From assembly GCF_014773485.1 (NCBI RefSeq), contig NZ_JACXBP010000003.1, positions 558,001 through 622,000 of the forward strand: a DNA stretch of 64,000 bases, given 5' to 3'. Below, piece by piece: positions 9,122-19,166 of the stretch. This stretch comes from Erwinia aphidicola. Its GTDB lineage: Bacteria; Pseudomonadota; Gammaproteobacteria; Enterobacterales; Enterobacteriaceae. Each line of letters starts with the position of its first letter. Position 1 is the first letter of the stretch. The notes under the pieces are model-generated. The model saw nothing but the letters and a program-made list of their open reading frames with translations. It had not been told where the DNA came from and made no database searches. The position numbers and the translations under genes are program-made.

Positions 9122-9847
9122 TTACTCGCCCTGCTTCTTCTCGATGGATGAGAGCATTCCGCGCAGGATATTCAGCTCGTCACGCTCCGGGCGGGCGCGG
9201 GTAAACAGGCGGCGCATTTTGCTCATCACCTGGCCCGGGCTGGCTTCACGGATAAAGCCGCTGCCGATCATCATCTTTTCCATATGCTTATAGAAGCGCT
9301 CAAGGTCATCGACCAGCGGATAGGGCGACTCGACGGCTTCGGTCTGCTCCGTTTCCAGCGACTGCAGGTACGCCATGCGCACCTCATAGGTGATAACCTG
9401 CACGGCCATCGCCAGATTGAGCGAGCTGTAGTCCGGGTTCGCGGCAATCGCGACGTGGTAGTGACACTTCTGCAGCTCTTCATTGGTCAGCCCAACGCGC
9501 TCGCGGCCAAACACCAGCGCTACCGGCGCCTGCTGGCCCTCTGCGACGCTTTTCAGCCCGCATTCACGCGGGTCCAGCATCGGCCACGGCAGCGAACGCG
9601 AACGGGCGCTGGTGCCGACGACCAGGCTACAGCCGGCAATAGCTTCATCAAAGGTATCAACAATTTTGGCATCGCCAATCACATCGCTGGCACCGGCGGC
9701 TAGCGCAATGGCCTGCGAGTCCGGTTTTACCAGCGGGTTGACCAGATAAAGGTTGGTTAAGCCCATGGTTTTCATGGCACGGGCCACGGAGCCCATGTTG
9801 CCAGTGTGAGAGGTTTCAACCAGCACAATTCGGATATTTTGCAGCAT
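9122..9847 (-). CDS. trmJ: tRNA (cytidine/uridine-2'-O-)-methyltransferase TrmJ
   Basis: 241 residues from ATG at 9847, which matches the E. coli start [14 protein letters not shown]; the frame is open 17 codons further upstream. It is a SPOUT methyltransferase with the deep-knot motifs [13 protein letters not shown] (N-terminal) and [15 protein letters not shown] (SAM binding). It methylates the ribose of residue 32 in tRNA anticodon loops. Position between iscR and suhB is as in E. coli. Confidence 0.95.
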   Translation of the reverse strand: MLQNIRIVLVETSHTGNMGSVARAMKTMGLTNLYLVNPLVKPDSQAIALAAGASDVIGDAKIVDTFDEAIAGCSLVVGTSARSRSLPWPMLDPRECGLKSVAEGQQAPVALVFGRERVGLTNEELQKCHYHVAIAANPDYSSLNLAMAVQVITYEVRMAYLQSLETEQTEAVESPYPLVDDLERFYKHMEKMMIGSGFIREASPGQVMSKMRRLFTRARPERDELNILRGMLSSIEKKQGE

Positions 9848-9999
9848 AAGGATTGGGGTCTGCTCGCGGTCTGAGAGATAATTTGAAGATGCTAACATAT
9901 TTTCAGGACATTTGCCGTTATGCCCTGCTATACTACGCGCCGTTTTATATCAGATTAAATGATATACCGTTCTTTAACATCCAGTGAGACGAAACTTAT

Positions 10000-10803
10000 A
10001 TGCATCCAATGCTCAACATTGCCGTGCGCGCTGCGCGCAAGGCCGGAAACGTAATTGCTAAGCACTATGAAACCCCGGACTCCGTCGAAGCCACCCAGAA
10101 GGGCAGCAACGACTTCGTGACCAATGTTGACCGTGAAGCGGAACGCCAGATTATTGAAGTGATCCGCAAATCTTACCCACAGCACACCATCATCTCAGAA
10201 GAGAGCGGTGAACTGCCGGGCGAAGACCAGGATGTACAATGGGTTATCGATCCACTGGATGGCACCACCAACTACATCAAACGCCTGCCACACTTCTGTG
10301 TTTCTATCGCCGTGCGCATCAAAGGCCGCACCGAAGTCGCCGTGGTTTACGACCCAATGCGTAATGAACTGTTCAGCGCCGTACGCGGTCAGGGCGCTCA
10401 GCTCAACGGCTACCGTCTGCGCGGCGGCAGCGCTCGCGATCTGGATGGCACCATCCTGGCGACCGGTTTCCCGTTCAAGCTGAAGCAGCACGCCACTCCT
10501 TACATCAACATCGTTGGCAAACTGTTCACCCAGTGTGCAGACTTCCGTCGCACCGGTTCTGCCGCGCTGGATCTCGCCTACGTTGCCGCGGGTCGCGTAG
10601 ATGGTTACTTCGAGATTGGCCTGAAGCCGTGGGATTTCGCTGCCGGTGAACTGCTGGTGCGTGAAGCGGGTAGCCTGGTGACTGACTTTACCGGCGGGCA
10701 CGGCTATATGCTGTCTGGCAACATCGTGGCGGGCAATCCGCGCGTGGTGAAAGCGATGCTGGCGAATATGCGTGACGAATTGAGCGAAGCGCTGAAGCGT
10801 TAA
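10000..10803 (+). CDS. suhB: Inositol-1-monophosphatase / Nus factor SuhB
   Basis: 267 residues, same length as E. coli SuhB. Mg2+ ligands of the family are visible: E67 in SEESGE, D84 and D87 in DPLDGTTN, and the WDFAAGELLVREAG motif near the C-terminus. In E. coli it also joins the rRNA transcription antitermination complex (NusA/B/E/G). Divergent from trmJ and followed by a strong double hairpin. Confidence 0.96.
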   Translation: MHPMLNIAVRAARKAGNVIAKHYETPDSVEATQKGSNDFVTNVDREAERQIIEVIRKSYPQHTIISEESGELPGEDQDVQWVIDPLDGTTNYIKRLPHFCVSIAVRIKGRTEVAVVYDPMRNELFSAVRGQGAQLNGYRLRGGSARDLDGTILATGFPFKLKQHATPYINIVGKLFTQCADFRRTGSAALDLAYVAAGRVDGYFEIGLKPWDFAAGELLVREAGSLVTDFTGGHGYMLSGNIVAGNPRVVKAMLANMRDELSEALKR

Positions 10804-10827
10804 TTGCTATCGTTGCCCTGGCATTCC

Positions 10828-10897
10828 TGTAGGGGCCGATCGAAAAAAATGATCGGCCCCTACAGGGGTTGACCGCTTTTCTGGTCAACCCTTTTTT
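10828..10897 (+). terminator. Palindromic element copy C, double hairpin terminator of suhB
   Basis: A perfect 14-bp stem (10828-10841 with 10851-10864) with loop GAAAAAAAT, then a second stem (10866-10874 with 10883-10891) followed by six T. It lies between the convergent ends of suhB and zevB. The first stem is the same module as at 4658 and 5539. Confidence 0.8.
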
Positions 10898-10906
10898 AAT
10901 GTCGGA

Positions 10907-11911
10907 TCAGCGTAAAAACATCGGGCGAATCCCGCCGGATATCGCAGGCTGCGCACTCAGCCACAGCATGACCCCCGCCATGACCAGCAACACGCCCCCC
11001 AGCAGCGCCAGCGAATTGACCGCCACCGTCTGCCATCCCTGCGCGGAAGCGCCTTTGCTCAGACGCAGCGCCAGCGCGCGTGACATCTGCACCACCAGCG
11101 CCATCGCCGACACCGTCAGCGCCGTTCCCAGCGCCATCACAATGGCGGATAACACCCCCCAGGCATAAACCCCAATCACTTTGGCAAACAGCAGCATCAT
11201 GATCGCCCCGGAACACGGGCGCAGCCCCATCGACAGCACCACCGCCGCTTTGGTTTTCCAGCCCACCGCCTGCGCCAGCATCGCGCTATCCGGCACGTGC
11301 TGATGGCCGCAGCCACACTGCTCACTGTGCTGATGATCGGCCGTGACAATACGCCTGATGCTCAGCCCTCGCCTTGCTGGTTTCAGTGCGGCCCATAACT
11401 TTTTACCTGCGCGCCAGCACAGCCATAAGCCCAGCCCGCTCACCAGCAGATAGCTGCCCTTCTCCAGCCAGTAGCTGCTGAGATGCAGCTGGCGCGAGGA
11501 GAGTTGCAGCACCACCAGCATCACCGTGACCAGCAGGATCGCCACCGCTCCCTGTACCACCGCGGCAGCCAGCGTCAGCTGCAGGCTGGTTTTCAGTTTA
11601 GTGGGATGGGTAGCAAGAAAGGTGGCAATCACCACTTTGCCGTGCCCGGGGCCGAGCGCGTGCAGCACGCCGTACAGCAGGCTGAAGCCCATCAGCGCCA
11701 GCCCTGCCTGATGAGGATGGCTGGCAACCTGCTGCAGCAGCGCGGTCATCTGTTGATGCAGGCTTTTCTGCCACAGAATGCTCTGCAACAGGATCTGCGG
11801 CCAGAAGTGCCACACCAGCACGCCCGCCGCGATGACGATTAGCGTCAGCAGATACAGCGGCCAGGCCCGCCAGCCGCCGTGTGCTTGCGCCCTGAGCATG
11901 TTTACTGGCAT
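10907..11911 (-). CDS. zevB: NicO-family metal transporter, ZevB-like
   Basis: 334 residues, several membrane segments. Signature text of the NiCoT/NicO superfamily is present: HALGPGHGKVV and GLRPCSGAIMMLLFA. A cytosolic or periplasmic loop (about residues 195-207) is His/Cys rich (DHQHSEQCGCGHQH), typical for metal capture. Its start overlaps the end of the DUF1007 gene by 10 bp, so both are translated together. In Haemophilus influenzae the pair DUF1007 protein plus NicO protein is ZevAB, a zinc uptake system; nickel or cobalt remain possible. Confidence 0.75.
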   Translation of the reverse strand: MPVNMLRAQAHGGWRAWPLYLLTLIVIAAGVLVWHFWPQILLQSILWQKSLHQQMTALLQQVASHPHQAGLALMGFSLLYGVLHALGPGHGKVVIATFLATHPTKLKTSLQLTLAAAVVQGAVAILLVTVMLVVLQLSSRQLHLSSYWLEKGSYLLVSGLGLWLCWRAGKKLWAALKPARRGLSIRRIVTADHQHSEQCGCGHQHVPDSAMLAQAVGWKTKAAVVLSMGLRPCSGAIMMLLFAKVIGVYAWGVLSAIVMALGTALTVSAMALVVQMSRALALRLSKGASAQGWQTVAVNSLALLGGVLLVMAGVMLWLSAQPAISGGIRPMFLR

Positions 11912-12558
11912 ATCAAAGTCACCGTCTGGGCAAACTGGCGGCCAAGATCCATCTCTTCCGGCGGGGCATCGGCTTTATCCAGCGACAGTGCGTAAGCCTG
12001 CATGGAGGCATCCGGCTGCGGGGTTTGCAACTGGAACCTGCACTGGGCAGCCAGCTCAGGCGGGACGGTCAGTGATTTTTCGGAGTCGTAATACATATCT
12101 ACAAAGTACGTTGGGTCAAAAGTCGAAAAGAGATAGCGCTGGCCTTTCAGCGGCTGCGGGTGCGCCAGCGGCAGGATAAATTCCAGCACCGCTTTATGCC
12201 CCTGGCGTGACAGATGGTATTCCGGCGGCAGATTATCAAACTTTACCGGCTGTTTCTGGTGCCAGAACTCGCTGAAATAGTGCTGGCCAAGCACGTTCGC
12301 CATCACTTCCGCCGCCAGCTTTTTCCACACCACCGAGTCGGGCTTTGCCGCGCCCGCGTCATACAGCAGGTCAGCCGAGGTAATTTCATCCATCACCCAG
12401 CGCATTTTCAGCCCGGTGAGCTGGTCACCCTGATGGACCAGCGTGGTCTGCATAGCGATAAAGCTGTGCGGATGCGCCAAAACAGCGGGCGAAAATCCTG
12501 CAGCCAGCCACAGCAGGCTAGCCTTCAAATTGTTATAATGTAACAAATCAAACTCCAC
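11902..12558 (-). CDS. zevA: Periplasmic DUF1007 metal-binding protein, ZevA-like
   Basis: About 218 residues. A signal peptide ends in AVLA just before HPHSFI, so the mature protein would start with a His motif typical of DUF1007. The start is uncertain: GTG at 12558 has AGGTGA very close; TTG at 12546 has GGAG at a better distance; TTG at 12528 would give a short signal peptide. A Zur-like inverted repeat overlaps this 5' end. Partner of the NicO transporter downstream, with which it overlaps. Inferred role: delivery of zinc (or nickel/cobalt) to the transporter. Confidence 0.7.
   Translation of the reverse strand: MEFDLLHYNNLKASLLWLAAGFSPAVLAHPHSFIAMQTTLVHQGDQLTGLKMRWVMDEITSADLLYDAGAAKPDSVVWKKLAAEVMANVLGQHYFSEFWHQKQPVKFDNLPPEYHLSRQGHKAVLEFILPLAHPQPLKGQRYLFSTFDPTYFVDMYYDSEKSLTVPPELAAQCRFQLQTPQPDASMQAYALSLDKADAPPEEMDLGRQFAQTVTLICQ
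12530..12546. promoter_or_regulatory. Zur-like inverted repeat
   Basis: TTGTTA-TAATG-TAACAA is a perfect 6-5-6 inverted repeat; the core GTTATAATGTAAC differs from the enterobacterial Zur core GTTATAATATAAC at one base. It overlaps the 5' end of the DUF1007 gene, suggesting repression under zinc sufficiency. Confidence 0.55.
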
Positions 12559-12612
12559 GTCACCTATTGTCGATTAATTTTGTGACCTGTCTTAAAAGCT
12601 CTGAATAAAAGC

Positions 12613-12636
12613 GCGCGGATTTGTCACAAACCGCGC
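12613..12636. promoter_or_regulatory. Inverted repeat between zevA and csiE
   Basis: GCGCGG and CCGCGC arms extend inward through TTTGT and ACAAA with one mismatch. It sits in the divergent promoter region and could be an operator; the regulator is unknown. Confidence 0.35.
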
Positions 12637-12681
12637 GGCGCGGGCTATTCTTAGCGCAATCAATTGTCACTGGGATCGCAG

Positions 12682-13947
12682 ATGATGAGTGCATACTCAC
12701 CAGAAATTTCTGTCCTCTCCAGTCCGCAGCGCCGCTGTCACCTGCTTTTGATGCTCTGCCTTCCTGAACCCATTGTCACGCTGGAGTCGGTTTGTCAGCT
12801 GAACGCAGTTGATCCTGCCATTGCCCGGCAAGATATAGCGGAGGTCGCGCTGGAAATCCAGCGTTATCACCGTCTTGCCATTGAGCAGGACGGCCAAAGG
12901 TTGCGCATCCAGGGGACGCAGCTCGACCAGCGGCTGTGCCTGCTGCATAGCCTGCGCCGCACGCTGCGGCTGTCACCCGACTTCGCCCGCAGCTATTTTG
13001 CCAGCGCGCTGCGCCGCCAGCTGCAGGCCATAACGGTCGATAAAGCCCTGTACGACGAACATAATCTCAGCGCGCTGGTTCAGCACTGTGCGCTCTACCT
13101 CGCGCGCGATTTCAGCGGGCGCGACGGCTATTTTTTACAGCTGGTTTTTCAGTATTCACTCGCACACCGCTGCGCGACAGACTTTACCCCCCAGCAGCAG
13201 CGGTGGCTGCGCGAAAAGGGAGAGTACCCGCTGGCCGAAAATATTGTCCACTGCTGGCAGAAGCGCGGTTATCAGCCCATGCCCGGCGACCCGGCGCTGC
13301 TGGCCTTGATGTTCAGCCAGCTGCATATTCCGCTACCTGAGCACTGCCAGCGGGAAAACGAGTGGCAGCTGCTGCAGGCGGTTGAACAGCTTATTCAGCG
13401 CTTCCAGGCGCTTTGCGGCATGCACTTCAGCAACGAGGCCGGGCTCAGCGCGCAGCTCTACACCCATCTGGCCCAGGCGGTGGAACGCACGCATTTTGCT
13501 ATCGGCATCGATCACGCGCTGGTGGAGGATGTGGCGCAGCAGTATCCACGCCTGTTGCGCACCACGCGTGAAGCGATAGCCGACTTTGAGCAGCACTACG
13601 GGCTGCAGTTTTCCGATGAGGAGATGGGGCTGATTGCGATTATCTTTGGCGCATGGCTGATGCAGGAGAGCGCGCTGCAGGAGAAACAGGTGCTGCTGCT
13701 CACCGGCCATGACCGGGATTTGGAGCGCCAAGTAGAACAGCAGCTGCGCGAGCTGACGCTGCTGCCGCTTAATATCAAATATCAGGATGTCGCCGACTTC
13801 CAGCGCCACAGCGCGCCAAAAGGCATTGCGCTGGTGATCACCCCTTATGCCACGCCGCTGCCGCTCTACTCACCGCCGCTGATCCACGCCGAGCTGCCGT
13901 TGGGCGAACACCAGCAGCACAGTATCCGCGCGCTGCTGGAGTCATAA
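12682..13947 (+). CDS. csiE: Stationary-phase inducible protein CsiE
   Basis: 421 residues from ATG 12682 (a second ATG follows directly; a longer frame begins at 12664). Similar to E. coli CsiE, e.g. AIIFGAWLMQESALQEKQVLLLTG-type text and LRELTLLPLNIK. Carries PRD-like regulatory domains related to BglG-type antiterminators. In E. coli it is sigma-S and cAMP-CRP dependent; function unknown. The stop codon touches the hcaT stop on the other strand. Confidence 0.88.
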   Translation: MMSAYSPEISVLSSPQRRCHLLLMLCLPEPIVTLESVCQLNAVDPAIARQDIAEVALEIQRYHRLAIEQDGQRLRIQGTQLDQRLCLLHSLRRTLRLSPDFARSYFASALRRQLQAITVDKALYDEHNLSALVQHCALYLARDFSGRDGYFLQLVFQYSLAHRCATDFTPQQQRWLREKGEYPLAENIVHCWQKRGYQPMPGDPALLALMFSQLHIPLPEHCQRENEWQLLQAVEQLIQRFQALCGMHFSNEAGLSAQLYTHLAQAVERTHFAIGIDHALVEDVAQQYPRLLRTTREAIADFEQHYGLQFSDEEMGLIAIIFGAWLMQESALQEKQVLLLTGHDRDLERQVEQQLRELTLLPLNIKYQDVADFQRHSAPKGIALVITPYATPLPLYSPPLIHAELPLGEHQQHSIRALLES

Positions 13948-15084
13948 TCAGGCCACTTTCGGCCGCAGGAACAGCGCCGGCACCACCAGCAGCGCCATCA
14001 CCCAGAACACCCCGCCCTGCAGATGCTGGAACAGCACGCCGCACACCATCGTCATCAGTGCAATTCCGCCGCCCATCGCCAGCGCCGAGTACACCGACTG
14101 CAGGCGGATCACCTCGCCCCCTTCCCGCGCCGCGATAAAGCGCATGGCCGCCAGGTGGCAGACGGTGAAGCTGCCGCAGTGCAGGATCTGTGCGAGGATA
14201 AGCCAGCCCAGTTCGGTGGAGGAAGCCAGCAAACTCCAGCGCACAATGGCGCAAATGCCCGAGAGCAGCAGCAGGTCGCGCGCGCGCCAGCGGCGGAACA
14301 GACGGTTGCTGGAGGCGAACACCACCACTTCAGCCACCACCCCCAGCGACCACAGATAGCCAATCACGCTCGACGAGTAGCCCGCTTCCTGCCAGTAGAT
14401 CGCGCTGAAGCCATAATAGGCGGCATGCGCCCCCTGCATCAGCGTCACGCACAGCAGGAAGCGCCAGACGGCATTTTCACTCAGCATCTGCTTCCACTGC
14501 GCCCAGCCCGCATGGCTTAGCGGCTTCTGCGCACCCAGTGGCATGACCGCCGGGCGCAGCATCATGCCGCCGAGCATCGCGATACAGCCCGCGCACAGCA
14601 GCAGCAGAATGGCGTGATAAGAGAAGATATTGACCAGCACGCCGGTTAACGCGGAGCTGATGACAAACGCCAGCGATCCCCACAGCCTGACCGGGCCATA
14701 AGGCAGCGCGATCTGCCGCTGCCAGGTGGCGGCCAGCGCATCGCTCAGCGGCACCAGCGGCGAGAAGAACAGGTTAAAGCCGACCATCACCAGCAGCAGC
14801 CACAGCCACTCGGCGCCCAGCCAGAAGCCCAGCGCAAACAGCAGCGTCAGTGACGCCAGCAGGCGTAGCGCACTGACCAGGCGGGAAGGATTGGTGACGC
14901 GGGAAGCAATCAGCAGGCTACCAGCAAAGCGCGCAATCATCCCGCAGCCGAGCAGCAGACCGATTTTTTCGGGTGCCAGGCCACTCTCTTTCAGCCATAC
15001 GCCCCAGAAAGGCAGGTAGACGCCATAGGCGAAAAAGTAGGTGAAGTAGCTTAATCCAAGCCAGTAGGTGGAGCGTATCGTCAT
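13948..15084 (-). CDS. hcaT: MFS transporter HcaT (3-phenylpropionate transporter family)
   Basis: 378 residues; E. coli HcaT has 379. The start at 15084 has GGAGGG immediately upstream and begins MTIRSTYWLGLSYFTYF, matching the family; the frame is open 16 codons further. Twelve membrane segments are expected. Family text QGAHAAYYGFSAIYWQ and ILHCGSFTVCHLAAMR is conserved. In E. coli the substrate is assigned as 3-phenylpropionate; no hca catabolic genes are in this window, so the substrate here is inferred. Confidence 0.88.
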   Translation of the reverse strand: MTIRSTYWLGLSYFTYFFAYGVYLPFWGVWLKESGLAPEKIGLLLGCGMIARFAGSLLIASRVTNPSRLVSALRLLASLTLLFALGFWLGAEWLWLLLVMVGFNLFFSPLVPLSDALAATWQRQIALPYGPVRLWGSLAFVISSALTGVLVNIFSYHAILLLLCAGCIAMLGGMMLRPAVMPLGAQKPLSHAGWAQWKQMLSENAVWRFLLCVTLMQGAHAAYYGFSAIYWQEAGYSSSVIGYLWSLGVVAEVVVFASSNRLFRRWRARDLLLLSGICAIVRWSLLASSTELGWLILAQILHCGSFTVCHLAAMRFIAAREGGEVIRLQSVYSALAMGGGIALMTMVCGVLFQHLQGGVFWVMALLVVPALFLRPKVA

Positions 15085-15130
15085 TTTCCCTCCGACAAAG
15101 TGGAGGCTAATGTACACCGTTGCTGCGGAC

Positions 15131-15165
15131 AAAAAAATAACGGGACACTTGCGTGTCCCGTTATT
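15131..15165 (-). terminator. Rho-independent terminator of glyA
   Basis: AATAACGGGACAC pairs with GTGTCCCGTTATT (15137-15165); on the minus strand a run of seven T follows (A run at 15131-15137 on the plus strand). Confidence 0.9.
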
Positions 15166-15194
15166 GTCATAACGCTCTCAAAATCGAGAAGTTA

Positions 15195-16448
<1,254 letters not shown>

Positions 16449-16544
16449 CTGCATCTCCTGACTCGACTGACTATCAACAATAAATGATGGGCAACAGTTT
16501 AAACTGTTTAGCACCCTGTTGAATAGCTTCACGGCCGCCTTTTT

Positions 16545-16560
16545 ACGCAAACGATTGGCT
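16545..16560 (-). promoter_or_regulatory. PurR-like operator upstream of glyA
   Basis: On the minus strand the site ends in CGTTTGCGT, a perfect half-site, and the whole (AGCCAATCGTTTGCGT) closely resembles the E. coli glyA PurR operator. Confidence 0.65.
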
Positions 16561-16685
16561 CCGCGTCTGGCAAGGGTTTTTTACGCCTTTTTTCATTCCC
16601 TGACAGCGGAGTTTTCCTCATCTGCCTGTTGCGGATTTTTCACCACCACCACCAGCGCCCTGTGGATAAATACCCCTCAGCAACA

Positions 16686-16708
16686 AAGGTGTATTTACAA
16701 TACACCTT
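16686..16708. promoter_or_regulatory. NsrR box 1 upstream of hmp
   Basis: A 23-bp palindrome: AAGGTGTATTT, one base, then CAATACACCTT, the 11-1-11 layout of NsrR sites. Ten outer bases pair perfectly. Confidence 0.75.
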
Positions 16709-16717
16709 TCAAACTAT

Positions 16718-16740
16718 AAGATGCATTTAAAATACATGTT
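16718..16740. promoter_or_regulatory. NsrR box 2 upstream of hmp
   Basis: AAGATGCATTT, one base, then AAATACATGTT; very like the E. coli hmp NsrR site. Centre is 32 bp from box 1 and 33 bp upstream of the hmp ATG. Confidence 0.8.
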
Positions 16741-16762
16741 ATGGATAATTCAGGAGCCCACC

Positions 16763-17947
16763 ATGCTTGATAGCCACACTATTGCCACCGTGAAATCCAC
16801 TATCCCCGCCGTCGCCGCGCTGGGTCCGCGTTTGACCGCACACTTCTATCAGCGCATGTTCAGCCACAATCCCGAGCTGAAAGATATCTTCAACATGAGC
16901 AACCAGAGCAGTGGCAATCAGCCTGAAGCGCTGTTTAACGCGGTCTGTGCCTACGCCAGTAACCTCGATAAGCTGGCCGCGCTCGGCCCGGCAGTGGAGA
17001 AAATTGCGCAGAAGCACACCAGCTTTGCCATTCGGCCGGAGCAGTACGCCATTGTCGGTGAACACCTACTGGCGAGTATTGATGAGCTGCTGCATCCGGG
17101 TGAGGAGATCCTCGCCGCCTGGGGTAAAGCCTATGGCGTACTGGCCGGAATATTTGTGCAGCGTGAAGAGCAAATCTATGAAGAGGTTGAGCAGAAAGTC
17201 GGCGGCTGGCGCGGTGGTCAACGTGAGTTTGTTATTAGCGAAATTATCCCGCGCAGCGCAACAATTAAGAGCTTTATCCTGACCCCGGTTGACGGTCAGC
17301 CCGTCGTGGATTACCAGCCCGGTCAGTACATTACGCTGTGGGTGCGTGACCCGTCATTTGCTAATCAGGAGATCCGCCAGTATTCACTGACGCGGATGCC
17401 GAATGGTCGTGACTACCGCATTGCCGTGCGCCATGAAGAGGGCGGCACGCTCTCCAGCTGGCTGCATCAGCAGCAGCCCGGCGTGCGTCTGCACCTGGCG
17501 CCACCGGCCGGCGACTTCTTTATCGATATTGCGGCGCAAACCCCGGTAACGCTGATCTCTGGCGGCGTCGGTCTGACCCCGATGCTGGCCATGCTGCACA
17601 AACTGGCACAGGAACAACATCAGGCGACGGTACAGTGGTTCCACGCGACGGAAGACGGCGCAATGCATGCTTTCGCAGAGGAAGTCGGCGAACTGGGTCA
17701 GCAGCTGCCGAAGTTCTCGCAGGAGATCTGGTATAACCATCCGCGCGCGGAAGATGAAGGCAAGTATCAGCACCGAGGACTCATGAACCTGCTGCCGCTG
17801 GAAGCGAAACTCAGCGATCCGGCGATGCACTACTACCTGTGCGGCCCGCTGGCGTATATGGCGATGGTGGAAAAGAGCCTTCTGCAGTCAGGCGTGGGGA
17901 AAGAGCGTATTCACTACGAAGTATTTGGCCCGCATAAAGCGCTGTGA
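16763..17947 (+). CDS. hmp: Flavohaemoprotein, nitric oxide dioxygenase
   Basis: 394 residues (E. coli 396). It oxidises NO to nitrate with O2 and NAD(P)H. The N-terminal globin has the proximal haem His85 (QKHTSF); the ferredoxin-reductase part has the FAD motif RQYSLTR and the NAD motif GGVGLTPML. The ATG at 16763 follows AGGAG; the upstream in-frame ATG at 16721 lies inside an NsrR box and is rejected. Two NsrR boxes indicate NO-responsive derepression. Divergent from glyA as in E. coli. Confidence 0.96.
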   Translation: MLDSHTIATVKSTIPAVAALGPRLTAHFYQRMFSHNPELKDIFNMSNQSSGNQPEALFNAVCAYASNLDKLAALGPAVEKIAQKHTSFAIRPEQYAIVGEHLLASIDELLHPGEEILAAWGKAYGVLAGIFVQREEQIYEEVEQKVGGWRGGQREFVISEIIPRSATIKSFILTPVDGQPVVDYQPGQYITLWVRDPSFANQEIRQYSLTRMPNGRDYRIAVRHEEGGTLSSWLHQQQPGVRLHLAPPAGDFFIDIAAQTPVTLISGGVGLTPMLAMLHKLAQEQHQATVQWFHATEDGAMHAFAEEVGELGQQLPKFSQEIWYNHPRAEDEGKYQHRGLMNLLPLEAKLSDPAMHYYLCGPLAYMAMVEKSLLQSGVGKERIHYEVFGPHKAL

Positions 17948-17952
17948 TGCTG

Positions 17953-17987
17953 TCGGGCAGCGGGGGATCTCTCCCGCCGCTGCCCGA
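17953..17987. terminator. Hairpin between hmp and cytochrome c gene
   Basis: TCGGGCAGCGG pairs with CCGCTGCCCGA around a GC-rich loop. No T run on either side, so intrinsic termination is uncertain; it separates two convergent genes. Confidence 0.5.
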
Positions 17988-17999
17988 TCGTCCCGCTGG

Positions 18000-19166
18000 C
18001 TATTTAAGCCTGCGCGCCTCAGCAACCTGCTCTGCGCTGACGGCAGGGGCCTGATTGCTCCAGCTGCTGCGCAGGTAGTTCATCAACTCGCTCATCTGCA
18101 CATCATCCAGCGTCCAGCCGTAACCGGGCATCGCCTGCGCCATGCCGTGCCGGGTCACTGGCGTCTGCGCACCTTCCAGCACCACGCGCAGTGCGCTCAG
18201 CGGGTTTGCTGCCGTCAGCGTTGCGTTACCGTCCAGCGCCGGGATGACATGCGCATCGCCTTTACCCTCGCTGCCGTGACAGGTTGAGCAGTACATGGCA
18301 TAGGTTTTCGCGCCCGCGGCGGAAGGAGCGGCAGCGGGCAGCGGGGATGCTGGAGCCGGCGGCAGGCTGCGCAGGTAGACGCCGATACTGTTGAGGTCCG
18401 CATCGCTGAGATACTGAGTGCTGTGCATCACCACCTCCGCCATGGGGCCGACTACCGCCCCCTGCTTGCTGCGCCCCGTTTTCAGCAGCGCCACCAGTTC
18501 ATCCTGCGCCATGCCGCGCAGCGACGGTGCAAACCAGCCGTCAAGTTCGGCACCGCTGAGATAAACGCTGCGGCTCTGATCCAGTGCCTGCTCCTGCAGT
18601 GCCCAGCCGCGCGGGGTGTGGCAACTGCCGCAGTGCCCTGCGCCCTGCACCAGGTAAGCCCCGCGATTCCATTGCGCACTCTGCTGCGCATCAGGCTGAT
18701 AACGATCGTCATTGTGGAACAGGGCATTCCAGATCCCCAAAGGCCAGCGCATTGACAGCGGCCAGGAGATATCGCTGTCGCGATTTGGCTGACTGCTGGC
18801 CGGGACTTCATGCAGCAGATAGTCATAAAGCGCGCGCATATCCTTATCGCTCATTTTGGCATAGGCGGTATAAGGCATTGCCGGATAGAGGTGATGGCCA
18901 TCGCGAGCGATACCCTGGCGCATGGCGCGGTCAAATTCGGCAAACGTATAGCGGCCAATGCCCTGCTGTTTATCCGGGGTAATATTGGTGCTGTAGATAT
19001 CACCGGGCGGCGTAGGGAAACGCAGCCCGCCCGCCAGCGCTGCGCCGCCGGGTGCGGTGTGACAGGCAGTACAGTCCGCCGCTTTGGCAACATATTCGCC
19101 CGGCGACATGGCATTAGCCGCACTGCTTACCAGCAGCAGAACCATCCCTGAAAGCAACGTTTTCAT
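18000..19166 (-). CDS. Tri-haem periplasmic cytochrome c, dehydrogenase electron acceptor
   Basis: 388 residues. A signal peptide ends near SSAANA. Three CXXCH haem motifs are visible: CTACH, CGSCH and CSTCH, with Met ligands likely in the downstream segments. The layout and text such as LYPAMPYTAYAKMSDKDMRALY match the cytochrome c subunits of gluconate/alcohol dehydrogenases. The start ATG overlaps the stop of the upstream FAD dehydrogenase as ATGA and has GGGAGGG in front, so the two are translationally coupled. Inferred role: carries electrons from the dehydrogenase to the quinone or oxidase chain. Confidence 0.85.
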   Translation of the reverse strand: MKTLLSGMVLLLVSSAANAMSPGEYVAKAADCTACHTAPGGAALAGGLRFPTPPGDIYSTNITPDKQQGIGRYTFAEFDRAMRQGIARDGHHLYPAMPYTAYAKMSDKDMRALYDYLLHEVPASSQPNRDSDISWPLSMRWPLGIWNALFHNDDRYQPDAQQSAQWNRGAYLVQGAGHCGSCHTPRGWALQEQALDQSRSVYLSGAELDGWFAPSLRGMAQDELVALLKTGRSKQGAVVGPMAEVVMHSTQYLSDADLNSIGVYLRSLPPAPASPLPAAAPSAAGAKTYAMYCSTCHGSEGKGDAHVIPALDGNATLTAANPLSALRVVLEGAQTPVTRHGMAQAMPGYGWTLDDVQMSELMNYLRSSWSNQAPAVSAEQVAEARRLK

